This document shows positions 11,562 through 20,627 of a DNA stretch of 64,000 nucleotides, piece by piece. Origin of the DNA: Pseudomonas cremoris. Lineage in GTDB: Bacteria > Pseudomonadota > Gammaproteobacteria > Pseudomonadales > Pseudomonadaceae. The stretch lies in NCBI RefSeq assembly GCF_014230465.1, contig NZ_JAAXCY010000011.1, positions 62,001 through 126,000 on the forward strand, in the 5' to 3' direction. The translations under genes were made by a program, and so were the position numbers. Position 1 is the stretch's first letter; the number at the start of each line of letters is the position of its first letter. Under the pieces are notes generated by a model. That model was not told the origin of the DNA, did no database searches, and saw nothing but the letters and a program-made list of their open reading frames with translations.

Positions 11562-14291
11562 TCAACCTATCAACCGCAATTCCTGCGCCCGCGCTACCGC
11601 TTGCGTTCTGCGCTCCACCCCAAGTTTGCTGTTGATATGGCTGGCATGGGTCTTGACGGTGTGCAGGGAGATGAATAACCGATTGCTGATTTCCTGATTG
11701 GAACAACCCTGGGCAATCAGCTGCAGCACCGCCAGCTCGCGGGCGCTCAAGGTTTCATGAGTGGGCGCAGCCTCGGTCACCATGACCGTCGGCAACAGCG
11801 CCAACAGGCTCTGGTTCAGCAGGCCGTGAGGGTCTTTGCCGAGCTGTTCACGCATCCAGTCGGGGTAGTTTTCCAGTAGCCGCTGGAAGGGTTGCAGGGC
11901 TCCGCCCGCCCCCGCCTCCAGCGCCTGTGCCACGACCGCACGCGCCTTGGCCTCGTGGCTACTTTCCAGCAGTAGGTGCGCCTGCTGGGTAAGGGCCATG
12001 AGCGCGATCATCTGGCGCCCGTCTGCATGGGCCTGCTGCGCCAGCACCTCAAGGCGCTGCAGCGCTGCATCGGTCTGATGCCGCGTGGCGTCCAGCGCGG
12101 CCTGCTGCAAGCCGATATGTTGTGGCAGATGAGGATGAAATTCTGGCGCCGCTGCGGCCTGTTCGCCGTTGTAGGTTTGACCCAGGCGAGTTAGCCAGGC
12201 ATCAGCCAGGTCGGTACGCCCCTGGGCCAGCCACAGCTCGCACTTGATCAGGGTAATCATCGCCAGGTAATAGATCGGCGGCACGTCCCAGATGTGCATC
12301 AAGCGTTCGGCCTCGGCCAGCTCGGCGAAGGCCTTGGGAAAGTCATTGCGCCGCCCTTCAAAGTTGGCGATCACGCAATGTCCGATCAGCACACTGATAT
12401 CGCGGCAGGCTCGCGCTTCCGCCAGGCCAGCACGCAACCGGACGATCCCGGCTTCAGGCTGGCAGCGCGCCAATAACAGGTAACCTTCGTAAAGCGACAG
12501 CCGGGCACGTACCGCGTACAGCCGTTGCGGCGCCAGGCCGTGCAAGCGTTGCAAGCCCTGGCGTACTTCGTCCAGGGAGCGCAGGATTTCGCCGCGCGCT
12601 TGCAGTACCCGCGCGCGGTCGTAATGGGCCAGGGCTTCAAACAGTGGATTGCCGACGCGCTGTGCCAGCTCCAGGGATTCTCGGTTCAAGCCGCGGGCAC
12701 GCCACAAATCGGCATCGACGATGGCCAGGTTGGAGAGCGTCGACAGGCACATCAAGCGTTGGCCATAGCGCCGTTGCGGCAGGCTTTCCAGGGCTTCGGT
12801 GCAATAGCGCTGGGTCAACTCGCGGTCACCTCGGCCTCGGGCGATGATCCCGCTGAGCGCCAGCCATTGGGCCAGCATCGATTTCTGCGCGGTAGCCGAC
12901 GGCGCAGGCAAGAAGCGGCTCAGGTAGCTGGATAACTCCTCTGCAGCATCCAACTGGCAGGCCAGGCCCAGGGCCCAACTGTAGAGCACGATCAAACGCG
13001 GCGTGCTGATCAACAGGCTGTCGGGCAAGTCCATTTTCCATCGCAGCAGCATGCCGACATTCTGCTCGGCCAGCAGTTGCTCCTCGGACAGGTTCTGCAC
13101 CAGGTTGGCCGCCACATCCAGATGGCCGGCGCGCAATGCCTGCTCTACGGCCTCATCAATCAAGCCCTGGGCGTTGAACCAGCGGCATGCGCGCAAGTGC
13201 AGGCTGGCAGCCGGCAATACGTTGCTGCTGGCACGACGGGTGCGCAGCAAGTCGGAAAACAAATGGTGGTAACGGTACCAATGTCCTTGCTCATCCAGCG
13301 GCACCAGGAACACTTGGTGGGCTTGCAAATAACGCAGGATCTCGGCGCTGTCATGGGCTTCACGCACGGCGTCGCAGAGTTCGCTGCAAAAACGGTCCTG
13401 CGGCGCGGTGTCGTAAAGAAACGCCTGCACTTCGGCTGGCAGGCAGTCGATGACCTCTTCCAGCAGGTAATCGCGGATCAGCCCTTCCCCACCATGCAGG
13501 CTCTGTGGCAGGGCGCCTTCGTTGCCGGCTTCGGAAGCCGCCAGCAACCAGAAGCGCAGGCCGGCGACCCAGCCTTCGCTGCGGCGGATCAGATTGTCGA
13601 GGGCCTCACCGCGCAGCGAGTTGCTATGGCGATCCAGCACCGCCATGGATTCGTCATGGGTCAGGCGCAGGTCTTGCTCATGCAGCTCCAGCAGATGCCG
13701 CGAAAGACGCAGCCGCGCCAGATGCCAGTCCGGTCGCTGGCGGCTGGTCACCAAGACAACCAAGCCATCGGGCAAATGGTTGAGAAAGAACTGCAGGCAA
13801 CGGTCCAGCACCGGGCCTTGGGCCAGATGGTAGTCATCCAGCACCAACAGCAGCGGCGCGCGAGTAGACAAGTGCACGGTCAGTTCATCGAGCAGGCCAT
13901 CAAGCCACTCTTCAAACGCGAAAGGTTGGTGGCGCTGGCGCATTTTCAGCAGGCCCAGGGATTGGGCGCCGAGTTGTGGAAAGAACTGTTGCAGGCCGTC
14001 GAGCAGGCGCTCAAGGAAGCGGCCTGGATCACTGTCCCGTGAGCTCAGGCCCAGCCACAAACTTTGCCAATGAGCCGGCAGGCCCTGGCAGAACTCGACT
14101 GCCAACGAACTCTTGCCGAACCCCGCCGGCGCGCTGACCAGCAACAATCGCCCGTCCAACCCGGCACTCAGCCGTTCGCACAGCCGCGGTCGCAGCACGT
14201 AGCCGTCAGGCAGCGGTGGCCTGTAGAAGCGACCTTCCAGAGTCGGAATGACCGCACTGGCAGGCCCTTGGATTCGGGACAGATCAGTCAT
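11562..14291 (-). CDS. MalT-like LuxR-family ATP-dependent transcriptional regulator
   Basis: Large (LAL/MalT-type) activator of 909 aa: an N-terminal NTPase with Walker A APAGFGKSS at residues 54-62 and Walker B LLLVLDDYHL, a long TPR-like sensor region, and a C-terminal LuxR helix-turn-helix (LSARELAVLQLIAQG..NQEISNRLFISLHTVKTH). Such proteins bind an inducer and ATP, then oligomerise on DNA. It lies directly downstream of the DUF1302-DUF1329 pair on the same strand and probably controls them and the ligase. The ATG at 14291 has AAGAG at good spacing; one at 14324 is possible. Low identity to MalT itself is expected, so maltose is not implied. Confidence 0.88.
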   Translation of the reverse strand: MTDLSRIQGPASAVIPTLEGRFYRPPLPDGYVLRPRLCERLSAGLDGRLLLVSAPAGFGKSSLAVEFCQGLPAHWQSLWLGLSSRDSDPGRFLERLLDGLQQFFPQLGAQSLGLLKMRQRHQPFAFEEWLDGLLDELTVHLSTRAPLLLVLDDYHLAQGPVLDRCLQFFLNHLPDGLVVLVTSRQRPDWHLARLRLSRHLLELHEQDLRLTHDESMAVLDRHSNSLRGEALDNLIRRSEGWVAGLRFWLLAASEAGNEGALPQSLHGGEGLIRDYLLEEVIDCLPAEVQAFLYDTAPQDRFCSELCDAVREAHDSAEILRYLQAHQVFLVPLDEQGHWYRYHHLFSDLLRTRRASSNVLPAASLHLRACRWFNAQGLIDEAVEQALRAGHLDVAANLVQNLSEEQLLAEQNVGMLLRWKMDLPDSLLISTPRLIVLYSWALGLACQLDAAEELSSYLSRFLPAPSATAQKSMLAQWLALSGIIARGRGDRELTQRYCTEALESLPQRRYGQRLMCLSTLSNLAIVDADLWRARGLNRESLELAQRVGNPLFEALAHYDRARVLQARGEILRSLDEVRQGLQRLHGLAPQRLYAVRARLSLYEGYLLLARCQPEAGIVRLRAGLAEARACRDISVLIGHCVIANFEGRRNDFPKAFAELAEAERLMHIWDVPPIYYLAMITLIKCELWLAQGRTDLADAWLTRLGQTYNGEQAAAAPEFHPHLPQHIGLQQAALDATRHQTDAALQRLEVLAQQAHADGRQMIALMALTQQAHLLLESSHEAKARAVVAQALEAGAGGALQPFQRLLENYPDWMREQLGKDPHGLLNQSLLALLPTVMVTEAAPTHETLSARELAVLQLIAQGCSNQEISNRLFISLHTVKTHASHINSKLGVERRTQAVARAQELRLIG

Positions 14292-14418
14292 CGCCGGGCT
14301 CTTGTAGAAGGCTGTTGTCGGCATTGCAGATGTCCGCAGACTAGCGGTAAAAGCGGCGGGTTTGTAGATCTTTGCAACATTTGCCTGAAAAAGAACTGCG
14401 ACAAAAAAATTCACCTCC

Positions 14419-14450
14419 ACAAAAAAGCCCCGAACCAGTCGGGGCTTCGC
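14419..14450 (-). terminator. Rho-independent terminator after DUF1329 gene
   Basis: On the minus strand the stem AAGCCCCGA/TCGGGGCTT is followed by a run of T. It lies about 30 nt past the stop at 14481 and within the leader of the regulator, so the DUF1302-DUF1329 transcript is partly insulated from the regulator gene. Confidence 0.8.
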
Positions 14451-14480
14451 CAGCGAGGATGCGGCCTCGCTCAGCAGGCG

Positions 14481-15845
14481 TTAGCGAACACCATCCTGGC
14501 GCAACGCAGCCGGGGTGAAATCGCTGGTGGTGGCGGTGAAGCCGAAGTCATAGGCCTGCTTCTCTTCGTTCTTCATGCCCAGGGCCAGGTAGCGGCCGGA
14601 CTGCAGGTCGTAGAGGGTTTCGAGGGCGTACCACGGCACTTGCTTGTCGTAGTAGTTCTCGGCATGCGCTTCGGCGACACGCCACAGTTGGCCACGACCG
14701 TCGTAGTGGTCGATCACCGCCGCTTGCCAGGTGTCTTCGTCGATGAAGAAGTCACGCTTGGCGTAGATGTGGCGCTGGCCTTCCTTCAAGGTCGCGACCA
14801 CGTGCCAGACGCGGCGCAGCTCGTAGCGTGCCAGGTCTTGGTTGATGTGGCCGGCCTTGATGATGTCGGCGTACTTGAGCTTCGGATCGTCGATCTTGTA
14901 GCTGTTGGAGGCGATGTAGATTTCTTTCTTGCCCTCCAGCTTCCAGTCGTAGCGATCCGGCGCACCGTTGTACATGTCGAGGTTGTCGGAAGTACGCAGG
15001 CCGTCGGCGGCGGTACCTGGGCCGTCATACGACACTTGCGGTGCGCGGCGCACACGGCGCTGGCCGGCGTTGTAGACCCACGCCGAACGTGGCTCCTTCA
15101 CCTGGTCCAGGGTTTCGTGCACCAACAGCACACCACCGGCCAGACGCGCTGGCGCGGTCACTTGCTGCTTGAAGTAGAACAGTACGTTGCCCGGATTTTT
15201 CGGGTCGTAGTCCTTCATCTTGTCGCGGAATACGAACTGGTCCTTGAAGTACACCAGGCTGAACGAGCCGTTGGTTTGCGGCGTGGCCTGGGTTACCAGG
15301 CGCGTCACGCTGCCACCGCGATAACGGGTGATGTGGTTCCAGATCACTTCCACGCCGCTTTTCGGGATCGGGAACGGCACTGCGGTTTCAAAGTTCTCCA
15401 GACCGTTGCCGCCGGACACCAGGTTGGTGTTGGTGGCGTTCTTCTTGATGGAAGCGAACACGTCAGCCGGCACTGTGGCGCCGCGATGGGTCGCGTAGAC
15501 CGGCATCTTGAAGGTGTCCGGGTAACGCTTGAACATCGCGTATTGCCCCGGCGCCAACTTGTCCTTGTACTGCTCGACGTTCGCCGCAGTGATAGTGAAT
15601 TGCGGTTGCTCACTGGCGTAAGGGTTGGCCAGGAAACCACGCGCGTCGACGGCGCCGGCGTTGGTGGGCAATGGCGACCATTTAGGAATGGTGCCCGCTG
15701 CGTTGCCGGCCATTTCGGCACCCATCGGGGTCAGCGTCGTACCCAGCTTGGCGGCTTCATCCGCCGACACTGCCGCCATGACGTTGCTCGCCAGGATCGA
15801 CAGCCCAAGCACACCCACGTGCAACAGACTTTTAGTTATTTTCAT
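14481..15845 (-). CDS. DUF1329 family periplasmic/outer-membrane protein
   Basis: A 454-aa secreted protein with a Sec signal (hydrophobic residues about 8-22, AxA-type site near NVMAAVSA). The rest is typical of DUF1329, with many aromatic and charged strands (for example YRGGSVTRLVTQ, FYFKQQVTAPARLAG, RDFFIDEDTW), resembling LolB/outer-membrane lipoprotein sorting folds. The family is almost always paired with DUF1302, as here (44-nt gap). Work on pseudomonads links the pair to growth on esters or fatty acids, but the molecular role is not defined; delivery of a hydrophobic ligand across the periplasm or outer membrane is my inference. Confidence 0.9.
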   Translation of the reverse strand: MKITKSLLHVGVLGLSILASNVMAAVSADEAAKLGTTLTPMGAEMAGNAAGTIPKWSPLPTNAGAVDARGFLANPYASEQPQFTITAANVEQYKDKLAPGQYAMFKRYPDTFKMPVYATHRGATVPADVFASIKKNATNTNLVSGGNGLENFETAVPFPIPKSGVEVIWNHITRYRGGSVTRLVTQATPQTNGSFSLVYFKDQFVFRDKMKDYDPKNPGNVLFYFKQQVTAPARLAGGVLLVHETLDQVKEPRSAWVYNAGQRRVRRAPQVSYDGPGTAADGLRTSDNLDMYNGAPDRYDWKLEGKKEIYIASNSYKIDDPKLKYADIIKAGHINQDLARYELRRVWHVVATLKEGQRHIYAKRDFFIDEDTWQAAVIDHYDGRGQLWRVAEAHAENYYDKQVPWYALETLYDLQSGRYLALGMKNEEKQAYDFGFTATTSDFTPAALRQDGVR

Positions 15846-15889
15846 GTTCTGGTTCTTCCTGAAAATGCATGCATCTGAAAAGAGTGTGC

Positions 15890-17761
15890 TTAGAAGTTCA
15901 CGCCGGCGCTCAGCGCGATGAAGTCACGATCGTCTACAGTGCTGAAGTCTCCACCGAAGAAGTTGGTGTAGTTCAGGCTAACGGTGTAGGTGTTCTGGTA
16001 CTCGGCATCCAAGCCAAGACTGACGGCTTTGCGACCTTCTTCAAAGTTGCCGCCTGGGCCTGGCGAGTAGCCTTTCACGTCGTGGGACCAAGCCACGTTG
16101 GGCTTGAGGTTTACGCCGGCGAAGACGTCCGGGTATTCCCAGATGGCGCGGGCGCGATAGCCCCAGGAAGTCGCAGTCGTGAAGCCATCATTGTTGCAGT
16201 TGGTACTGCGATTGCTGCTATCGGCACCTGGGCCCGCACCGGCAATAGTGTTGCCGTTGAGCGTCGGGCAAAACCCATTGGGCAGAGTACCTGGACCGAA
16301 AACGGGGTCTCGGCCATAACGAACTTTATTCTTACTTTCCAGGCCGCCCACATGAGTCACGCCAACTTCACCCACCATGGTTAGGCGGCTGGCCCCCATA
16401 ACCTGATCAAAGAAATGAGTGAAGGTTGTCTGGAATTGGCTGATTTCCTTGCGGTTATAGCCATTGACCGTCTGGCCGGGAGTTCCTTTGATAATAGAAG
16501 CATTGCCCAAGCCCAGGGCTGTCAGTGGCGTCACACCCGCATAGAGGATATCAGTCGAGTTGATCTGCACCGGTGCATTCGGACGATAGCTGAGCTCACC
16601 GCTCCAAGCCGTACCGGTAGGTAACGTGGTGGAGAAACTCAGACCATACAGACGAATATCTTCGGGATACTCGATAAAGTAATTGGAGTTACCCGCAACA
16701 ATAAGAGGACGCAATTGTGGCGGTAACCCAGGAATCACTCCCGTATATGCCGATTGAGGAGCCCCTTGGGCACTGAAGATCGGCGCACGGCTGTGATAGT
16801 TCATGAAGTAAGCACCGAACTCTGTGTCCAGCGGCTCGAAGTTGTAGTGAAACGCCACGCCGAACTGGCCGCTGTCACGAGCATCGCGGTCGCCGCTACG
16901 ACGGACCAATACACCTTCGTTGTTGATATCCACTCCATTGTTTGCCAACAACGGTAACAACGGAGACGGGATGGTACTGCGCTTGTTAAGTACCCGCAGA
17001 TTATCCTTACAGCCATCGGATACGATGTCCGGCTGCGAGAAGAACGTTCCGCAGTTATCCGTTACCGTCTGATCCCATTCCAACTGATAAAACGCTTCCG
17101 CCGACAAATTATCCGTCAGGGTTTGCGACACATAGAACATGTTGACCGGGATCAAACCTTCCTTGATTTCTGCGCCCGGACGACGGAACGCCGACACGTC
17201 GATCGGGTTGATGGAGTTGATGCCGCCGCCAATGAAGGTACTTTCACCCCAACTCACCACCTGCTTGCCGAATCGGACGTTCCCAGGCAGGTCTGCGATG
17301 CTGTAGTTGTGGTAGATGAACGCATCAAGTATCTGTCCTCCCGATGACTTGGCGCCCTCTTTGCGGTTGTTGTTGCTGACGTTCTTGAAGTCCAAGTCTT
17401 CGTTTTGCAGCGCGAAGTCATACCAATACTTGCCACGCACAAACACACCGGTATCGCCGTACTTCAATTCAAGGTCATGGATACCTTTAAAGATCTTCGA
17501 GAAGGAATCACCCTTGTCGAAGTTCAGGTGACCGTCATCCGAGGTCTGCGACAACCCCTTGCCGCCATTGTTAACGCCAATCAGGTCTTTATTGCGTCCA
17601 GCAGTCGACCAACTCGCCCCCACCGACAGGGAAGAGTCAAAGCTACCTTCGATTTCACCGATGTTGAAACTGACGCCGAATGCGGGCCCGGCGAGCGTAG
17701 AGGCGAGACTGACGGCCAGGGGCAATCTTGCCCGGCGCCAGAACTGGTTTACTGAGGTCAT
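15890..17761 (-). CDS. DUF1302 family outer-membrane protein
   Basis: A 623-aa protein with a Sec signal peptide (RRARLPLAVSLASTLAGPAFG) and then alternating aromatic beta-strands ending in ALSAGVNF, the C-terminal aromatic signature of outer-membrane beta-barrels. The GVSFNIGEIEGSFDSSLSVGASW start is characteristic of DUF1302. It is probably a channel or receptor working with the DUF1329 product. The ATG at 17761 has GGAG about 8 nt upstream; the longer 665-codon frame would lose the signal peptide. It is the first gene of the two-gene unit, preceded by a 333-nt gap holding its promoter. Confidence 0.88.
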   Translation of the reverse strand: MTSVNQFWRRARLPLAVSLASTLAGPAFGVSFNIGEIEGSFDSSLSVGASWSTAGRNKDLIGVNNGGKGLSQTSDDGHLNFDKGDSFSKIFKGIHDLELKYGDTGVFVRGKYWYDFALQNEDLDFKNVSNNNRKEGAKSSGGQILDAFIYHNYSIADLPGNVRFGKQVVSWGESTFIGGGINSINPIDVSAFRRPGAEIKEGLIPVNMFYVSQTLTDNLSAEAFYQLEWDQTVTDNCGTFFSQPDIVSDGCKDNLRVLNKRSTIPSPLLPLLANNGVDINNEGVLVRRSGDRDARDSGQFGVAFHYNFEPLDTEFGAYFMNYHSRAPIFSAQGAPQSAYTGVIPGLPPQLRPLIVAGNSNYFIEYPEDIRLYGLSFSTTLPTGTAWSGELSYRPNAPVQINSTDILYAGVTPLTALGLGNASIIKGTPGQTVNGYNRKEISQFQTTFTHFFDQVMGASRLTMVGEVGVTHVGGLESKNKVRYGRDPVFGPGTLPNGFCPTLNGNTIAGAGPGADSSNRSTNCNNDGFTTATSWGYRARAIWEYPDVFAGVNLKPNVAWSHDVKGYSPGPGGNFEEGRKAVSLGLDAEYQNTYTVSLNYTNFFGGDFSTVDDRDFIALSAGVNF

Positions 17762-18094
17762 CGACGCTACTCCATGTGCATTATTGTTATGGCAGAGAGT
17801 TCTTTCTTGTGGATGCATGTAACGGCCGGAATACAACGATTCCAATGCCGCTCGGCAGCCGAGCCCCCATGGCCCGAAGCGGAACATCCTTGAAAAACTC
17901 TGGAAGGGACTATAGCCAGCAGGGGGTAGTGCTTGATCCCTCTAAAGTGTGATTTGCATCACCGACCCGTCTGCCTCAACCCTTTCGCCACACCGACGAA
18001 GGCCGGCGCGGCAAGGATGGCTGAAAATCGGCAAATCACAAGTGAAGGCGCAAGATAGAGCATTGCCGCGCCCGAACGGGCGCGGCGAAGTGCT
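17762..18094. other. Intergenic region between DUF1302 gene and acyl-CoA ligase gene
   Basis: No credible coding frame. Its left part carries a candidate promoter for the DUF1302 gene (see next entry). Its right end carries a GC-rich hairpin, GCCGCGCCC-GAAC-GGGCGCGGC (18065-18086), just past the ligase stop on the minus strand. The hairpin lacks a convincing T-run, so termination may be partial. Confidence 0.6.
17909..17945 (-). promoter_or_regulatory. Candidate promoter/operator of DUF1302-DUF1329
   Basis: On the minus strand a -10-like TATAGT (17909-17914) lies about 150 nt before the DUF1302 start. A conspicuous ACTACCCCCT (17921-17930) sits in the spacer, and no good -35 is present (ATCAAG at the expected place). 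Absence of a -35 and a C-rich element next to the -10 are what an activator-dependent promoter would show. The MalT-like protein encoded downstream is the obvious candidate activator, but this is inference. Confidence 0.35.
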
Positions 18095-19777
18095 TTAGAG
18101 AGTGGAGAGGAACGTGCTGTTATTGGCCTGCCATTCGATGATGTCGATACGGATACGTTTTTTGTCGAGTTTGCCGACACTGGTCTTGGGAATTTCCGTA
18201 ACAACGGCGATCTGGCTCGGAATCGCCCACTTGCTCAAGTGACCCAGTTCCACGAAGGGTTTAAGGTGTTCCTTGAGCTCGCGAGCCCCTATCACATGGC
18301 CATCACGCACCACCAACAGCGCGAACGGGCGCTCGCCCCACTGCGGATCGGCAATGCCCACCACCGCTACTTCGCGTACCGCCGGGTGACGGCTGACCAG
18401 GTCTTCGAGGGCCAGGGACGAGATCCACTCGCCCCCGGTCTTGATCACGTCCTTGATGCGGTCGCGGATGTCGATCACGCCAAACGCATCCAGCGTGGCC
18501 ACATCGCCGGTGTGCATCCAGCCGCCGGCCCACAGTTCGGCGCCCTTCTCGGGCTCTCTGTAATAGCCTTCGGTGAGCCAAGGCGCGCGTAACACCAACT
18601 CGCCCTGGGACTCGCCATCGGCAGGCAGGAAGTTGCCATCGCCATCGACAATCGCAGCCTCCACCAACGGCCCTGGCACGCCGGCCTTGATGCGATAAGT
18701 GGTGCGTTCATCCTCGGTGCCAGCCATCAACTCTTCGTTGAGGTGCGCACAGGACACCAGCGGCCCGGTCTCGGACATGCCGTACGCCGCCGTCAACTGG
18801 ATACCCCGGGCCTTGGACGCTTCGTACAGCGTGCGGTTGAGCGCACTGCCGCCGATGACGATTTTCCAACCGCCAAAATCCACGCCCTGAGCGGCCTTGG
18901 CATTGAGCACCATCTGCAGGATGGTCGGCACGCAGTGCGAGAAAGTGACCTTTTCCTTGCGCCACAACTCCACCAGGTATTCCGGGTCGTAGCGACCGGG
19001 GTAGACCTGTTTCAGACCCAACATGGTCGCCACATACGGCAAGCCCCAGGCGTGCACGTGGAACATCGGCGTAATCGGCATGTACACATCGTTGGTGCCC
19101 AACAAACGCACGCTGTCGACACTGCCCATGATGGTGGCCACACCAATGGTGTGCAGCACCAGTTGGCGATGGGTGAAGTACACGCCCTTGGGGTTGCCGG
19201 TGGTACCGGTGGTGTAGAACGTGGTGGCAACCGAGTGTTCGTCGAAGTCCTGGAAGTCGTACTTCGGGCTGGCAGCCGACAGCAGGGTTTCGTACTCACC
19301 GACGAGGCCTGGCAACTCGGCGGTTTTTGATTCGCCGTCGGTGAGCAGCAGGGTTTTTTCGACGGTGGTCAGGTGGCCGGCAATCGCCTGGTAGAGACCT
19401 ACGAACTCGCTATTGACCAGCACGAAGCGGTCTTCGGCGTGGTTCATGGTGTAGAGAATCTGTTCCGGCGACAGGCGCACGTTGATCGTGTGGATCACCG
19501 CGCCAATCATCGGGATTGCGAACATGCACTCCAGGTAACGGTGGCTGTCCCAGTCCATCACCGCCACGGTGTCGCCAGCCTTCACCCCGGCGGCGGTCAG
19601 CACATTGGCCAGGCGCGCGACTCGTTCGATCAAGGTGGGGTAGGTGTAGCGCAGCTTGTCGCGGTAGACGATTTCGCGGGTTTTCTCGTAGCGGGTCCCG
19701 GACATCAACAGGCGCTTGATCAACAACGGGTATTGGTACGCGCCTTCGGCGGGCGGGATAACACGGGTCTGCAACAT
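18095..19777 (-). CDS. Fatty-acid (medium-chain) acyl-CoA ligase, AMP-binding family
   Basis: Adenylate-forming enzyme of 560 aa that couples a carboxylic acid to CoA through an acyl-AMP. The P-loop YTTGTTGNPKG is at residues 188-198, followed by YGMSETGP, the hinge and aspartate block MHTGDVATLDAFGVIDIRD (in part), and the C-terminal catalytic lysine motif PKTSVGKLDKK. Overall it resembles AlkK-type medium-chain ligases more than FadD. It is about 330 nt upstream of, and co-oriented with, the DUF1302/DUF1329/regulator genes. A similar four-gene neighbourhood occurs in P. putida near PP_0763-PP_0767 (recollection). Chain length is not determined by sequence alone. Confidence 0.9.
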   Translation of the reverse strand: MLQTRVIPPAEGAYQYPLLIKRLLMSGTRYEKTREIVYRDKLRYTYPTLIERVARLANVLTAAGVKAGDTVAVMDWDSHRYLECMFAIPMIGAVIHTINVRLSPEQILYTMNHAEDRFVLVNSEFVGLYQAIAGHLTTVEKTLLLTDGESKTAELPGLVGEYETLLSAASPKYDFQDFDEHSVATTFYTTGTTGNPKGVYFTHRQLVLHTIGVATIMGSVDSVRLLGTNDVYMPITPMFHVHAWGLPYVATMLGLKQVYPGRYDPEYLVELWRKEKVTFSHCVPTILQMVLNAKAAQGVDFGGWKIVIGGSALNRTLYEASKARGIQLTAAYGMSETGPLVSCAHLNEELMAGTEDERTTYRIKAGVPGPLVEAAIVDGDGNFLPADGESQGELVLRAPWLTEGYYREPEKGAELWAGGWMHTGDVATLDAFGVIDIRDRIKDVIKTGGEWISSLALEDLVSRHPAVREVAVVGIADPQWGERPFALLVVRDGHVIGARELKEHLKPFVELGHLSKWAIPSQIAVVTEIPKTSVGKLDKKRIRIDIIEWQANNSTFLSTL

Positions 19778-19909
19778 ACGAATCCCTTTTTATGACTGCA
19801 CGGTCTTGGCTGAAAGACTTGCACTGTAGAGCGCTTATGTTTCAGCCAAATCAGCCAAAGGAATGATTTGCAGGGGCCAATGAATGCTAGCTTTGCGCCA
19901 GCATTTGGC

Positions 19910-20542
19910 TTATTTCATGCTGGTGAAAGCCAGCTTCACCCCAATCGCAATCAGCACCGCTCCCATCGTCCGATCAAACCAGTGCCCCATGCGGGCAAAC
20001 CCGGCCCGCACGCGTTGCTGGCTGAACAGCATCGCTACCAGGCAGAACCACAACGCTGTCGCCACTGCCAGGTACACGCCGTAACCCGCCTGGATCGCCA
20101 GCGGCGTGTGAGGGTTGATCACCACGGTGAACAGCGAGAGGAAAAACAATGTGGCCTTGGGGTTCAATCCATTGGTCACGAAACCTGCGGTAAACGCCCC
20201 ACGCGGGGTGCGCTCGCCGGCTTCGCGGTGCAACTCACCTTCTGCGGGAGGCTTGGCCGGTTGCGCACGCAGGGCCTTGAAGCCGATGTACAGCAGGTAC
20301 GCCGCCGCCGCCCATTTCAGCGCATTGAACAGCACGATGGACTGGGACACGATCAAACCGATGCCCAGCAACGAATACCCCACGTGCAGGAAAATCGCCG
20401 AGCCCACGCCCAACGCGGTCCAGGTTCCGGCGCGACGGCCGTGGGTAACACTTTCGCGCACCACTACGGCGAAATCGGGGCCGGGGCTGGCCACTGCCAA
20501 CAAGTGGATCAAGGCTACGGTCAAAAACTCGGCGAGGTACAT
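19910..20542 (-). CDS. LysE/RhtB-family amino-acid exporter
   Basis: Inner-membrane transporter of 210 aa with about six hydrophobic segments. The family signature AVASPGPDFAVVVRESVTHGRRAG (in part) is at the N-terminus, and GFVTNGLNPKATLFFLSLFT (in part) lies in the third segment region. The family exports amino acids or their derivatives; the substrate cannot be told here. A GTG at 20548 lies against the GGAG, so ATG at 20542 with 5-nt spacing is preferred. It is divergent from the dehydrogenase gene, with an 85-nt shared control region. Confidence 0.88.
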   Translation of the reverse strand: MYLAEFLTVALIHLLAVASPGPDFAVVVRESVTHGRRAGTWTALGVGSAIFLHVGYSLLGIGLIVSQSIVLFNALKWAAAAYLLYIGFKALRAQPAKPPAEGELHREAGERTPRGAFTAGFVTNGLNPKATLFFLSLFTVVINPHTPLAIQAGYGVYLAVATALWFCLVAMLFSQQRVRAGFARMGHWFDRTMGAVLIAIGVKLAFTSMK

Positions 20543-20627
20543 ACTCACTCCAATTGAGTAACTGATTATTTCATCTGATAGGCTCGGCAGATTACGCCTT
20601 CAAACCCTGTCGCAAAAGGTACAGTTG

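Noticed and set aside
14064..15878. 604-codon plus-strand frame
   Set aside because: Antisense to the DUF1329 gene and the start of the regulator, with no ribosome-binding site.
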